From: Hydrogenophilales bacterium 12-61-10
GTDB taxonomy: Bacteria > Pseudomonadota > Gammaproteobacteria > Burkholderiales > Thiobacillaceae
NCBI GenBank assembly: GCA_002279795.1
Contig: NCCT01000008.1
Coordinates: 1-39,210, forward strand
DNA length: 39,210 bases
Direction of reading: 5' to 3'
The position numbers and the translations under genes are program-made. Each line of letters opens with the position of its first letter. The stretch's first letter is position 1. Below are positions 1 through 10,129 of this stretch, piece by piece. The notes under the pieces are model-generated. The model worked only from the letters and a program-made list of their open reading frames with translations. It was not told the origin of the DNA and searched no databases.

Positions 1-503
1 TGATGTCGAGGTGCAGCATCTCGCCGGGCGCGTCGTGTTCGTAGCGCTGAACCGGCGGCGCAGGCTCCAGGCTGGCGAGCCGGTTCAAACCTTGACGAAG
101 CAGCACGCGTCCGACGCTGCTGTGGCCGACGCTCAAGGTCTGGCTGATCTGGCGATACGTCTGGCGTTCGATACGCGCCGCGACGATTCTGGCTTGGGTG
201 GCTTCGGGTAAGGCGTGCGGGCAGTGATGCGGACGCGAGCTGCGATCGACGAGCCCGTGCTCGCCTTCTTCGTGGAAACGGCGCAGCCATTTATAGGCGG
301 TGTGAACACTGACGCCCGCAGACTGCGCGGCCTCTTCCGGGCGCAAGCCGTGCTGCAGGATGCGTTCGACCAAAAGGACTCGACCGCGCGGCGTTAATCG
401 GGCATTTTTATGACTGTTCATTCGGGGCTCCGGGATTTGGTTTGGTTTCGCAGCCCCAATTCTCCGGGTATGTCCCGAGTGAACAACCTATTGAGAGATC
501 ACA
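1..503 (-). mobile_element. IS481-like insertion sequence, one end inside window
   Basis: The element carries the transposase starting at 421. Read inward on the minus strand, its outer end begins TGTGATCTCTCAATAGG at 503, which has the look of an IS481 terminal inverted repeat. Immediately outside it, 504-509 reads GCTAGC. IS481 of Bordetella is known to prefer NCTAGN and to duplicate it. The other end is outside the window, so the duplication cannot be verified. The element end sits in the 5' part of a yceI-like gene. Confidence 0.7.
2..421 (-). CDS. IS481-family transposase, N-terminal part, cut by window edge
   Basis: Reading the minus strand from the ATG at 421 gives 140 residues open to the window edge. 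The N-terminal half is a helix-turn-helix region (residues about 10-60, including AAQSAGVSVHTAYKWLRRF) followed by a linker with DRSSRPH. The fragment ends at HLDI, where the first catalytic Asp of the DDE domain is expected, so the catalytic domain lies outside the window. The family cuts and pastes or copies IS481-type elements. The start is supported by the short leader between it and the element end near 503. No frameshift is visible, so the copy may be intact beyond the edge. The family call is from remembered motifs, not a search. Confidence 0.85.
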   Translation of the reverse strand, partial: MNSHKNARLTPRGRVLLVERILQHGLRPEEAAQSAGVSVHTAYKWLRRFHEEGEHGLVDRSSRPHHCPHALPEATQARIVAARIERQTYRQISQTLSVGHSSVGRVLLRQGLNRLASLEPAPPVQRYEHDAPGEMLHLDI

Positions 504-1034
504 GCTAGCGGTGTCCCGGCCTGGTCCGCGAGCTATCGGCTCGACCCGGGCCGCACCACCCCGCAGTTTGAAATCGCCCATCTCTGGCTGTTTGCCGAGC
601 GCGGCCAGTTCGACCGCGCCCACGGCATGCTTGAGTTCGACGTCGAGCAACAAACCGGAAGCCTCGAAGTCATCATCGATGCAAGCTCGCTCGATACCGG
701 AAATGCTGAGCGCGACGCCGTGCTCAAGGGGACTGGCTGGTTCGATGTCCGCCGCTACCCCAGCATCACCTTCCGAAGCCAGCGCTTCCTGTTCGAGCAG
801 GATCGCCTGATGGCGATCGAGGGCAAGTTGACGATGCTTGGCGCTACGCAGCCGATGCGGCTGGAGATCGCCTGGATCAAGTGTGGATCGAATCCGGTTT
901 CCCGAAAGTGGCGTTGCGGCGCCGATGCAAGCGGTATGCTCAAGCGTTCCCGCTTTGGGATGCGCAGCGCCCTGCCCTTTATTGCCGATGACGTCAGGCT
1001 GCGCATTCGGGTCGAGGCGGATCGTGAAAACTGA
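504..1034 (+). pseudogene. YceI-like periplasmic protein gene, 5' end removed by IS insertion
   Basis: From 504 an open frame encodes a YceI-like lipocalin-fold protein: a mature-like start (SYRLDPGRTTPQFEIAHLWL), a central stretch with LEFDVEQQTGSLEVIIDASS and GTGWFDVRRYPSITFRS, and a C-terminal strand ending RLRIRVEADREN. YceI proteins are about 190 residues with a signal peptide and bind isoprenoid-type lipids. Here reading upstream enters the IS end and meets an in-frame TGA at 492-494, with no start or signal peptide. The first internal ATG (627) would give a 135-residue protein without the first strands or secretion signal. I therefore call it disrupted. The domain call is from recognised motifs. 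Confidence 0.75.
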
Positions 1035-1105
1035 GTGTCAAAGGCAAGTTGCCGGCGCGTGCTGGCACGGCACATTCAGCCCCCTGTGTTGTACTCAAAT
1101 GACGG

Positions 1106-2572
1106 ATGCCATGTATGGTGAATCTCACTGATCCGACCCTGTTCAGGCAGCAGGCGTTGATTGGCGGCGAATGGCGGGATGCCGCCGACGGCGCATGCTT
1201 CGCTGTTCATAACCCGGCCAGCATGGACATCGTCGGCCACGCGCCGAGTTGCACCCTGCGCGATATCGGGGACGCCGTCGAAGCCGCGCACGCGGCCTTT
1301 CCTGCCTGGCGAGATGCCACGGCCAAAGCCCGCGCGCAACTGTTGCGCCGCTGGTTCGACCTGATCCTCGCTCATCGCGACGATCTCGCCGCGATCATGG
1401 TCAGCGAGCAGGGCAAGCCCCTGACGGAGGCGCGCGGCGAGATCGATTACGCGGCAAGCTTCATCGAGTGGTTTGCCGAAGAGGCGCGGCGCGTCTATGG
1501 CGACGTGGTGCCCTCGCCATGGGCCGACCGGCGCATGTTCACCTTGCGCCGGCCCGTCGGCGTGGCGGCGCTGATCACGCCGTGGAATTTCCCTGCGGCG
1601 ATGCTGGCGCGCAAGGCCGGCGCGGCGCTCGCAGCCGGCTGCACGGTGGTGGCGAAGCCGGCATCGCAAACGCCCTTCACTGCGCTGGCGCTGGCCGAAC
1701 TGGCACAGCGTGCGGGCCTGCCGCCGGGGGTGCTCAATATAGTGACCGGCGATGCGGCCGCCATCGGCAAGGTGCTGACTTCGCATCCGTTGGTGCGCAA
1801 GGTGTCGTTCACTGGCTCGACCGTGGTCGGCAAGCAGCTTCTCGCGCAGAGTGCTGGCACGCTCAAGCATGTCTCGCTTGAACTGGGCGGCAACGCGCCC
1901 TTCATCGTGTTTGCCGATGCCGACCTAGACGCGGCGGTGGCAGGCGCGCTCGCCAGCAAATACCGCAATAGCGGGCAAACCTGCGTGTGCGCTAACCGGG
2001 TGTTCGTGCAGGACACGATTTACGACGCGTTTGCCGGGCAGTTCGCCGCCGCCGTGGCGCAGCTCGCCGTGGGCGACGGCTTTACGCCCGGCGTCGAAAC
2101 CGGGCCTCTGATCAATCCTGCGGCGCTGGAAAAAGTCGAGCGCCACATCGCCGACGCGCTGGCGCACGGCGCGACGCTGCTGGCCGGCGGCGCGCGCCAT
2201 GCCTTGGGCGGGCACTTTTTCCAGCCGACGGTATTGCGCGGCTGCACCCCGCAGATGCAGATTTGCCGCGACGAAACCTTCGGCCCGGTGGCGCCGTTGA
2301 TCCGTTTTGGCGACGAAGTCGACGTCATCCGCATGGCCAACGACACCGAGTTCGGACTCGCCGCTTACGCGTACACCCGCGACCTGGGCCGCGCCTGGCG
2401 CTTGGCGGAGCAGCTCGACTACGGCATGATCGGCATCAACGCCGGGCTGATTTCCACCGCCGAAGCGGCGTTCGGCGGCGTCAAGCAATCGGGACTCGGG
2501 CGCGAAGGCGGGCGTAGCGGCATCGACGACTATCTGGAAACCAAGTACGTGAATCTAGGCGGGCTGGGATAA
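1106..2572 (+). CDS. gabD: Succinate-semialdehyde dehydrogenase (NAD(P)+)
   Basis: This 488-residue aldehyde dehydrogenase is close to the usual GabD length and would oxidise succinate semialdehyde to succinate in the cytoplasm. Visible are the cofactor-loop segment (ITPWNFPAAMLARK), the catalytic Glu in LELGGN (E259) and the nucleophile in GQTCVCAN (first Cys, C293). That Cys-Val-Cys context is typical of GabD rather than of other aldehyde dehydrogenases. No good ribosome site precedes ATG 1106, and ATG 1115 is an alternative start three codons in. The arginase-fold gene follows 25 bases downstream on the same strand, so the two may be cotranscribed. Confidence 0.85.
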   Translation: MPCMVNLTDPTLFRQQALIGGEWRDAADGACFAVHNPASMDIVGHAPSCTLRDIGDAVEAAHAAFPAWRDATAKARAQLLRRWFDLILAHRDDLAAIMVSEQGKPLTEARGEIDYAASFIEWFAEEARRVYGDVVPSPWADRRMFTLRRPVGVAALITPWNFPAAMLARKAGAALAAGCTVVAKPASQTPFTALALAELAQRAGLPPGVLNIVTGDAAAIGKVLTSHPLVRKVSFTGSTVVGKQLLAQSAGTLKHVSLELGGNAPFIVFADADLDAAVAGALASKYRNSGQTCVCANRVFVQDTIYDAFAGQFAAAVAQLAVGDGFTPGVETGPLINPAALEKVERHIADALAHGATLLAGGARHALGGHFFQPTVLRGCTPQMQICRDETFGPVAPLIRFGDEVDVIRMANDTEFGLAAYAYTRDLGRAWRLAEQLDYGMIGINAGLISTAEAAFGGVKQSGLGREGGRSGIDDYLETKYVNLGGLG

Positions 2573-2597
2573 GCCTTGCCCTGACCACCCCAACAGC

Positions 2598-3509
2598 ATG
2601 CATTCGACGGCCGCCTTGCCCACTCGCAGTATTTTCATCATCGGCGCCGCCAGCGGCGCTGGTGCGCCCGACCCGGCCACCGCCGAGGGGCCGGACGCGC
2701 TGCGTCGTTACCGGGTGTTTCACGACACGCCGCTGCAGCATGTGGAATGGGGTGCGATCCTGCACGTGCCGCGCGCCGCGCGCGATACCCCGCTGCACGC
2801 CGTGGCGGCGCTCGGCGCCCGGCTCGCCGCCGAAGTGGAAACGGTACTGCGAGCGGGAAACTTTCCGCTGGTGGTCGGCGGCGACCATTCCTGCGCCATC
2901 GGAACCTGGAGCGGCGTGTATCGGGCGCTCGCTGAGCGCGGACCGCTCGGCCTGATCTGGATCGATGCCCACATGGACAGCCATACCTTCGCCACCACGC
3001 CCAGCGGGCAAATCCACGGCATGCCGCTGGCCTGCCTGCTCGGCCAGGGTGAAGCGACGCTCACCGCAATCGGCGGCGCAGAAGCCAAGCTGCGCCCCGA
3101 GCATGTGTGCCTGATCGGCGTTCGCAGCTACGAGGCGGGCGAAGCGGCGCTGCTGCAACGCCTGGGGGTTCGAGTGTTCGACATGGCTGAAGTCCGCCGG
3201 CGCGGTTTGGCCACAGTGTTCGACGAGGCGCTCGCCCTGGTGCGGCACGGTACGGCAGGTTTCGGCGTGAGCGTGGTTCTGGATGCGCTCGAGCCCGACG
3301 AAGAGCCGGGCATGGGTACGCCGGTGCCCGGCGGCCTGTATCGCACCGAGCTCGTCGCGGCGTTGTCGCATTTGCGCGGCGACCCCACATTTGTGGCGAT
3401 GGAAATCGTCGAGTACAACCCGCGGCGTGATCGCAGGCACGCCACCGCCGCAGCCGCCGGTGCCCTGGTTGACGCAATTACCCCAGGCCCGCCTACGCCA
3501 CGTTATTGA
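2598..3509 (+). CDS. Arginase/ureohydrolase-fold protein with altered metal site
   Basis: A 303-residue member of the arginase/agmatinase family, which hydrolyses guanidino compounds with a dinuclear Mn centre. The first ligand motifs are intact: GGDHS (D96, H97), DAHMDSH (D123, H125, D127) and the later MEIVEYNP segment. The third motif, normally SxDxDxxDP, reads SVVLDALEP: the first metal-bridging Asp is Val227 and the last Asp of the motif is Glu, while D229 is kept. The rest of that block, including GTPVPGGL, is arginase-like. Activity is uncertain. It may be a weak or substrate-shifted enzyme, or a non-catalytic member. It follows gabD by 25 bases, consistent with arginine or polyamine-derived nitrogen use, but this is inference. 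Confidence 0.8.
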   Translation: MHSTAALPTRSIFIIGAASGAGAPDPATAEGPDALRRYRVFHDTPLQHVEWGAILHVPRAARDTPLHAVAALGARLAAEVETVLRAGNFPLVVGGDHSCAIGTWSGVYRALAERGPLGLIWIDAHMDSHTFATTPSGQIHGMPLACLLGQGEATLTAIGGAEAKLRPEHVCLIGVRSYEAGEAALLQRLGVRVFDMAEVRRRGLATVFDEALALVRHGTAGFGVSVVLDALEPDEEPGMGTPVPGGLYRTELVAALSHLRGDPTFVAMEIVEYNPRRDRRHATAAAAGALVDAITPGPPTPRY

Positions 3510-3833
3510 TAGGGCCTGACGACGTTTGAAGTGGCAAGAAAATCCAATTGGGCACGGCGGTTCGACAACCTGAACAGACCATATCCATAAGCCATTAAAA
3601 ACAGCGGTCTATTGAGACGGCACAGCGAACTGTCCCTGCACCGGATAGATTCGTGAACAGCCGCGGTTTCAAACGTCTTCGAGCCGTCTCAATAGCGCAG
3701 ATTCCAGACCGGCTAATCCATCTGCGTTCGACATTGCGGCCTGCCAACACGCACCAGAATCGTATTGCTGACAGTGCGCCGTCGTCGTCATGCTCAATGG
3801 CTTGAGTTGTCTGCTGCAGCCGGCGTGAGGCTG
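3510..3833. other. Gene-free stretch with crossed inverted repeats
   Basis: No convincing gene lies between the arginase-like stop and the rho terminator. Two perfect inverted repeats are visible: ctattgagacggc (3609-3621) with its complement at 3683-3695 (13 bp), and gacgtttgaa (3521-3530) with its complement at 3668-3677 (10 bp). Their arms are interleaved (A, B, A', B'), so both could form together only as a pseudoknot-like fold. A structured RNA or the remnant of a small mobile element are both possible. Confidence 0.4.
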
Positions 3834-3875
3834 AAAAAAACCCCGGTACCGCAAGGCCCGGGGTTTTAGTTTTTC
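3834..3875 (-). terminator. Rho-independent terminator, downstream of rho
   Basis: A 9-bp stem (aaaccccgg with ccggggttt) around an 11-base loop lies directly after the rho stop. On the minus strand it is followed by seven T residues. On the plus strand it is also followed by a T-rich tract, so it may stop transcription in both directions. Confidence 0.75.
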
Positions 3876-3889
3876 AGCGTGCAGCCTGA

Positions 3890-5149
<1,260 letters not shown>

Positions 5150-5283
5150 GGACGGGGCCTGGAGGGGCTCGCTTGAAAGAGCCGGATGGGAGAGTTCAGG
5201 GAAGGTCATCAATATCGGGCGGCGTGGTTGGGGCTGCAGGAATTGATGGCGCGCTGGGCGCTCCGCCCAGTAGAAGCGCTTTC

Positions 5284-5610
5284 TTAGATGTTGCTGTCAA
5301 CGAAAGCGGTGAGCTGTGACTTGGACAGCGCTCCGACCTTGGTAGCTTCGACATTGCCGTTCTTGAACAGCATCAGGGTGGGGATGCCACGAATGCCGAA
5401 CTTGGGCGGGGTAGCCTGGTTTTCATCGATATTGAGCTTGCACACCTTGAGCTTGCCGGCGTATTCCTTGGCGACTTCGTCGAGGATCGGCGAAATCATT
5501 TTGCAGGGGCCGCACCAGTCGGCCCAGTAATCGACCAGCACGGGCACGCCGGCTTGCAGGACTTCCTGTTCGAAAGAATCGTCGGATATGTAATGAACAT
5601 GTTCGCTCAT
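5284..5610 (-). CDS. trxA: Thioredoxin 1
   Basis: A 108-residue cytoplasmic thioredoxin that reduces disulfides in target proteins using electrons from thioredoxin reductase. The active site WCGPC is at residues 32-36, the buried Asp at 27 and the cis-Pro loop in [14 protein letters not shown], all canonical. A clear ribosome site (AGGAG) lies about eight bases before the ATG. rho follows about 130 bases downstream. fdxA is divergent about 170 bases upstream, so this spacer should hold both promoters, though I could not assign boxes with confidence. Confidence 0.97.
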   Translation of the reverse strand: MSEHVHYISDDSFEQEVLQAGVPVLVDYWADWCGPCKMISPILDEVAKEYAGKLKVCKLNIDENQATPPKFGIRGIPTLMLFKNGNVEATKVGALSKSQLTAFVDSNI

Positions 5611-5781
5611 TGGTGAAGCTCCTAAAATTGAAGAGTGGGGATGGCCGGACTCGGCCTGAAGATGCAGAAGGTAATGCTGGAAAATTCGGAATTGTGCCGA
5701 TATGCTACATCAAAATGGCCGCCTGCAAGCATCCGGGCGTTTCCCCAGATAGTGTTCACAACCCATACCCGGTAAATACGA

Positions 5782-6105
5782 ATGACCTATGTTGTAACTG
5801 AAGCCTGTGTGAAGTGCAAATACACCGATTGCGTCGATGTGTGTCCGGTTGACTGCTTTCACGAAGGCCCCAATTTTCTTGTCATCGATCCCGAAGAATG
5901 CATTGATTGCACGCTGTGCGTGGCGGAGTGCCCGGTGGAGGCGATTTATGCCGAAGACGATGTGCCGGACGACCAGCGTGCCTATACCGCGCTCAATGCC
6001 GAACTCGCCAAGCAATGGAAAGTCATCATCGAACGCAAGGATCCGCTGCCTGACGCCGACGACTGGGCCGGGGTGAAAGACAAACTGCAATATCTGGAAC
6101 GTTGA
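5782..6105 (+). CDS. fdxA: 7Fe ferredoxin (3Fe-4S and 4Fe-4S)
   Basis: A 107-residue FdxA-type ferredoxin, a soluble low-potential electron carrier. The N-terminal half carries the Cys pattern of the 3Fe-4S site ([14 protein letters not shown]) and the second motif [12 protein letters not shown] binds the 4Fe-4S cluster. The C-terminal ~50-residue extension (ending DKLQYLER) matches the Azotobacter FdI/FdxA class rather than short clostridial ferredoxins. It is divergent from trxA and ends five bases before the next gene's ATG, so it is probably the first gene of a two-gene transcript. Confidence 0.93.
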   Translation: MTYVVTEACVKCKYTDCVDVCPVDCFHEGPNFLVIDPEECIDCTLCVAECPVEAIYAEDDVPDDQRAYTALNAELAKQWKVIIERKDPLPDADDWAGVKDKLQYLER

Positions 6106-6110
6106 ATACG

Positions 6111-8849
6111 ATGGGAATCGTCACGATTCCCTGCAGTCCCTCCGGGGGCACCGACCCACGCTGTGCCGACGCCCGTGTCGGGTCGCATGCCTTGCACGGT
6201 ACCTCGCTTCCTGCGGCCGTTGCCCGCTATCTGCTCGATCAACATGCTGACCTGCTGCCCGATTTGTCCGGGCTGACGGTGCTGGTTCCCAACCGCCGTG
6301 CGGGGCTGGATTTTGCCCGGGCGCTGGCGCAGGCAGCGGGTTTGCCGGCGCTGATTCCGCCGCATATCGTTCCGCTCAAGACCTGGGCCGAGCCGCTGTC
6401 GGACGGCCACGGCGAACCACAGGTGCGGCGGCTGGCTCGCCTGCATGCCGTGCTGCGGCGGGTCGACTGGCTGGGAAAAATCGACAAGTGGACGCTGGCG
6501 AACGAGCTGCTCGTGCTGGTCGACGCGCTGTCTGCAGCGCGGCTCGGCGGCGACATCGGCGCGCAGATTCGCGCCGTGCATGCCCACGCACTCGATCGCG
6601 AAACGGCGCTGATCGAAGCGGTGTGGCAGGCGCTCAATACCAGCGGCCAGGATCCGCAAGCGCGTTATGCGGCGGCGCTCGACGGTCTGCTGGCGCAACT
6701 CGCCGCTGCCCCACACCCGGTGTATGGCTATGCGCTGGGACCGCTGACCGCAGTCGAACAGCAGTTTCTCGCGCGCTGCGCCGGGCACGCCCCGGTCGCG
6801 CTGTTTGAACCGGCCTTCACGCCCGCCGATCCCGTCAACGCCGTACCGCATAGCCTGCATCAAGCCTGGCAACGGACCGAGCCGCCGCTGTTGGCGCGGG
6901 CCCGGGCTTTGGCAAGCGTTTATCCCGACAGTCCGCTCGTGGCGCGCGTAAGCCTCAATCCTGCGCCGCATCTCGAAGCCGAAGCGCGCGCAATCGTGGC
7001 CTGGGTGGCAGCGCAGTTGCAGGCAGGAAAGCGCGACCTGGCGCTGATCGCGCTGGATCGCGAGACCGCGCGCCGCGTGCGCGCGCTGCTCGAACGCATG
7101 GAGGTGCTGGTAGCCGACGAAACCGGCTGGACGCTGTCGACCACGGCGGCTGCGGCCGTCGTCGATCGCTGGCTCGAATGCGTCGCGAGCGATTTTCCGC
7201 ACATTGAATTGCTCGACCTTTTGAAGTCGCCCTTCGTGCTGGGCGATCTTGCGATACGGCAGGATCAGGTGTTGCAGCTCGAACTGGCGCTGCGGCGGCA
7301 GGGGGTGGCGCAAGGCATGGCTGATATCCTGCGTCTGGCAAACAGCGAGTTCGGTGTCCTGCCGCACTGGCTCGCGGCCTTGTTCGGCGCCCGCCAAGGC
7401 TTCGCGCAGACGCGTGCGCCGCTGGCCATCTGGCTCGCCCGGCTGCAGGAAAGCTTGGTCCGCCTCGATGCCTGCCTGCACGCCGATGCGGCGGGCGCCA
7501 AGGTCATGGACGTGCTGGAAACCCTGCGCCACGACCTCGGCGACGACAACGAAAAATACAGCTTCGGCGAATGGCGGCGCTGGCTCAATCTGGCGCTCGA
7601 ATCCGATAGCTTCAGCGATACCAGCGTGAGCAGCCCGGTCGTGCTGACCTCGCTGCCCGCCGCGCGCGGACGCGTGTTCGAGGCCGTCGCGGTCATCGGT
7701 GCCGATGCGCGCCATCTCCCGGTGTACCCGGCGCCGGGTGTGTTCAGCCAGTCCACCCGCGCGCAGCTGGGGCTGCCCACCGCAGCCGACGATGCCGACG
7801 CCGCGACCACCGACCTGATCGAGTTGTTGAGTCAGGGCGATGCGCTATTGAGCTGGCAGGCCTGGCATGGCGATGAGCCCAATCCGGCTTCGCCGCTGGT
7901 GCTGCGCCTGCAGGCCATGCACCTCGCTGCATGGGGTCAACCGCTGTCTGAACAGGCCTGCGCCGAGCCGCCCGCACGTGCCAGCCCGTTGCCCACTGCC
8001 TGTGTCCAGGCTGCGCCGCGCGTTCTGGCCACGCAACTGCCGCTGCGTTATTCGCCGACCGCGTATCAAACCCTGCTCGACTGCCCCTACCGGTTTTTTG
8101 TCCAGAGCGTGCTGGGCATCCGTGAACTCGACGAAGCCGACGATGCGCTCGACAAAAGCGATTACGGCAACGCCCTGCATCGCATCCTCAAGCGCTTTCA
8201 TGACAGCCAGCCACCCGCCGAACGGGTTGCCGCCCTGGCGCGTCTGGGTGAACTTTCTGCAGCGGAATTTGCGGCGCTGCCGGCGTACACCGCAACAGTC
8301 TGGGCGCAGTGCTGGGACAAAATACAGCCCGCCTACCTCGACGCCTGGCTGGCGAGCGTGGCGCAGGGCTGGCGCTATCAGTCGGGTGAAACGGCATTCG
8401 ACATGCCCTGCGTGGTGCCAGGTCTTGGCGAAATCTCCTTGCATGGCCGCATCGATCGCGTCGACACGCGCATTGATGCAAACGGGGGTGAAGCGTTGAC
8501 GGTTATCGATTACAAAACCGGCGCTGCACAAGGCCTGAAAACCCGGCTGAAGAATCCTGCCGAAGCGGTGCAGCTGCCTTTTTATGCCTGGCTTGCCGAG
8601 GCCGCAGCGGCCTATTTGCCGATTAACGAAACGCCCGTTGTTCCGCTCGAGCTCGATGGTGAAACCGATATAGATGCGATCTGTCGTCGCTTGCCGGCGC
8701 TGCTCGAAGCGATTGCCGCGGGCGCGGCGCTGCCCGCAGGCGGCGTCGACAGCGTGTGCAAGCACTGCGAGGCGCGCGGGCTATGCCGCAAGGGGGTGTG
8801 GGACGAGGCTGCGCCAGATGGCGGCGCAGCCGGGATGCTGTCTTACTGA
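6111..8849 (+). CDS. AddB/RecB-like PD-(D/E)XK nuclease with Fe-S cluster ligands
   Basis: A protein of about 912 residues from ATG 6111; an upstream in-frame TTG at 6102 is less likely. The C-terminal domain is a RecB/AddB-type nuclease: LHGRIDRVD, then VIDYKTG near residue 800 as the D...DYK core. One Cys in DCPYRFF (C658) and the trio in CKHCEARGLC (C883, C886, C892) have the C...CX2CX5C spacing of the AddB 4Fe-4S staple. The N-terminal two thirds resemble an inactivated helicase (GLTVLVPNRRAGLDFA) and I see no Walker A motif. It is likely a DNA repair/recombination exonuclease. No AddA/UvrD-like helicase partner is adjacent here. Its stop overlaps the convergent livK-like gene by seven bases. 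Confidence 0.82.
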   Translation: MGIVTIPCSPSGGTDPRCADARVGSHALHGTSLPAAVARYLLDQHADLLPDLSGLTVLVPNRRAGLDFARALAQAAGLPALIPPHIVPLKTWAEPLSDGHGEPQVRRLARLHAVLRRVDWLGKIDKWTLANELLVLVDALSAARLGGDIGAQIRAVHAHALDRETALIEAVWQALNTSGQDPQARYAAALDGLLAQLAAAPHPVYGYALGPLTAVEQQFLARCAGHAPVALFEPAFTPADPVNAVPHSLHQAWQRTEPPLLARARALASVYPDSPLVARVSLNPAPHLEAEARAIVAWVAAQLQAGKRDLALIALDRETARRVRALLERMEVLVADETGWTLSTTAAAAVVDRWLECVASDFPHIELLDLLKSPFVLGDLAIRQDQVLQLELALRRQGVAQGMADILRLANSEFGVLPHWLAALFGARQGFAQTRAPLAIWLARLQESLVRLDACLHADAAGAKVMDVLETLRHDLGDDNEKYSFGEWRRWLNLALESDSFSDTSVSSPVVLTSLPAARGRVFEAVAVIGADARHLPVYPAPGVFSQSTRAQLGLPTAADDADAATTDLIELLSQGDALLSWQAWHGDEPNPASPLVLRLQAMHLAAWGQPLSEQACAEPPARASPLPTACVQAAPRVLATQLPLRYSPTAYQTLLDCPYRFFVQSVLGIRELDEADDALDKSDYGNALHRILKRFHDSQPPAERVAALARLGELSAAEFAALPAYTATVWAQCWDKIQPAYLDAWLASVAQGWRYQSGETAFDMPCVVPGLGEISLHGRIDRVDTRIDANGGEALTVIDYKTGAAQGLKTRLKNPAEAVQLPFYAWLAEAAAAYLPINETPVVPLELDGETDIDAICRRLPALLEAIAAGAALPAGGVDSVCKHCEARGLCRKGVWDEAAPDGGAAGMLSY

Positions 8850-9994
8850 GCGCTGGAAACCGTTTCCAGCGTCACCCACTTGCCGTCCTTCACCTGATAC
8901 AGCGTCACCGCGCCGCCGGTGATGTCGCCCTTGGCATCAAAGCGCACGCGCCCGGTCACGCCCTGATAGTCGGTCTTCGGCAGTTCGGCCAGATACTTGG
9001 CCGGGTCGCTGGAGTCGGCGCGTTTCATCGCGCCCGTCAGCACATACATGGCGTCGTAGGCGTAGGGCGCGTAGTTCTGGATCTTGCCGTACTTGGCCTC
9101 GAACTTGGTCTTGAACGCCGCGCCGCCGGGCATCACGTCGAGCGGCAGGCCGGGGTTGGAGGCGATGGCGCCCTCGGCATCGGCACCGGCCAGCTCGATG
9201 AACTTGGGCGTTTGCGCGCCGTCGCCACCAAGAAACCGGGCCGTCATGCCGAGTTGCTTCATCTGCTTGGCCATCGGCGCCGCCTGAGGATCCATGCCGC
9301 CGAAGAAAATCAGATCCGGGGACTTGCCCTTGATCGAGGTGAGGATCGCCATGAAGTCGGTCGCGCGGTCAGAAGTGTATTCGCGCGCCACCACGTCGGC
9401 GCCGGCGGCCTTGGCCGCCTTTTCAACCTCGTCGGCCAGGCCCTGGCCGTAGGCCGTGCGGTCGTCGATGATGGCGATTTTCTTTGCACCGAGCTGGGTC
9501 ACTGCAAAGTTGCCCAGCACGCTGCCTTGCTGTGCGTCGTTGGTCATCACGCGGTAGGCGGTTTTGTAGCCCGATGCGGTGTAGGCGATGGCGGTGGCCG
9601 AAGGCGAAATCTGCGGGATGCCGGCGTCGGCATAAATCCGCGAGGCCGGGATGGTGGCGCCCGAGTTGAGGTGGCCGATCATGCCCGCCACGCCTTCATC
9701 CACCAGTTTTTGCGCCACGGTGGTGGCGGTTTTGGGGTCGGCGGCGTCGTCCTCGCTTTTCATTTCGAGGACGACTTTTTTGCCGCCCAGGGTGAAGCCT
9801 GCGGCATTGATTTCGTCCAGCGCCAGCTGCGCACCGTTTTCATTGTCTTTGCCCAGATGCGCCTGCGGACCCGTGAGCGGAGACGCCTGACCGATCAGCA
9901 CCACGGGATCGCCACTTTGCTGGGGCTTGTCGCCGCATCCGGCAATCAGGGCGGCAACGGCCAATGCCGTTAAACGTAAAGTGTGACGTGTCAT
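8843..9994 (-). CDS. Branched-chain amino acid-type ABC transporter substrate-binding lipoprotein
   Basis: A 383-residue periplasmic binding protein of the LivJ/LivK type. Residues 1-20 form a lipoprotein signal with a lipobox ending AGC, so it should be anchored to the inner membrane. The mature part shows the family's type I fold pattern: LIGQASPLTGPQAHLGKDNENGAQLALDEIN, then GVAGMIGHLNSGATIPASRIY, GIPQISPSATAIAYTASGY, AIIDDRTAYGQGLAD and YAPYAYDAMYVL. Substrates in this family range from branched-chain amino acids to amides and urea, so the ligand is unknown. No permease or ATPase genes are next to it, so it would work with a transporter encoded elsewhere. Confidence 0.88.
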   Translation of the reverse strand: MTRHTLRLTALAVAALIAGCGDKPQQSGDPVVLIGQASPLTGPQAHLGKDNENGAQLALDEINAAGFTLGGKKVVLEMKSEDDAADPKTATTVAQKLVDEGVAGMIGHLNSGATIPASRIYADAGIPQISPSATAIAYTASGYKTAYRVMTNDAQQGSVLGNFAVTQLGAKKIAIIDDRTAYGQGLADEVEKAAKAAGADVVAREYTSDRATDFMAILTSIKGKSPDLIFFGGMDPQAAPMAKQMKQLGMTARFLGGDGAQTPKFIELAGADAEGAIASNPGLPLDVMPGGAAFKTKFEAKYGKIQNYAPYAYDAMYVLTGAMKRADSSDPAKYLAELPKTDYQGVTGRVRFDAKGDITGGAVTLYQVKDGKWVTLETVSSAQ

Positions 9995-10074
9995 CGTGGT
10001 TTTTCCGCAATCGAATGTGAACGCAGAATTTATACCACAGCCTGTCGTGCCTGCCTTGGTGATCCCCGCCGCGC

Positions 10075-10110
10075 AAAAACAACAAGGCCGACGCGAGGTC
10101 GGCCTTGTGC
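10075..10110 (-). terminator. Rho-independent terminator after cytochrome c gene
   Basis: A perfect 11-bp stem (10082-10092 with 10098-10108) with a five-base loop lies 20 bases beyond the stop of the minus-strand cytochrome gene. It is followed on the minus strand by a T-rich run (TGTTGTTTTTG). Confidence 0.8.
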
Positions 10111-10129
10111 AAAACAGGTCGGGTGCGGA

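Noticed and set aside
5982-7715. 577-codon minus-strand frame opposite fdxA and the AddB-like gene
   Set aside because: Composition typical of antisense frames and it overlaps two recognised genes.
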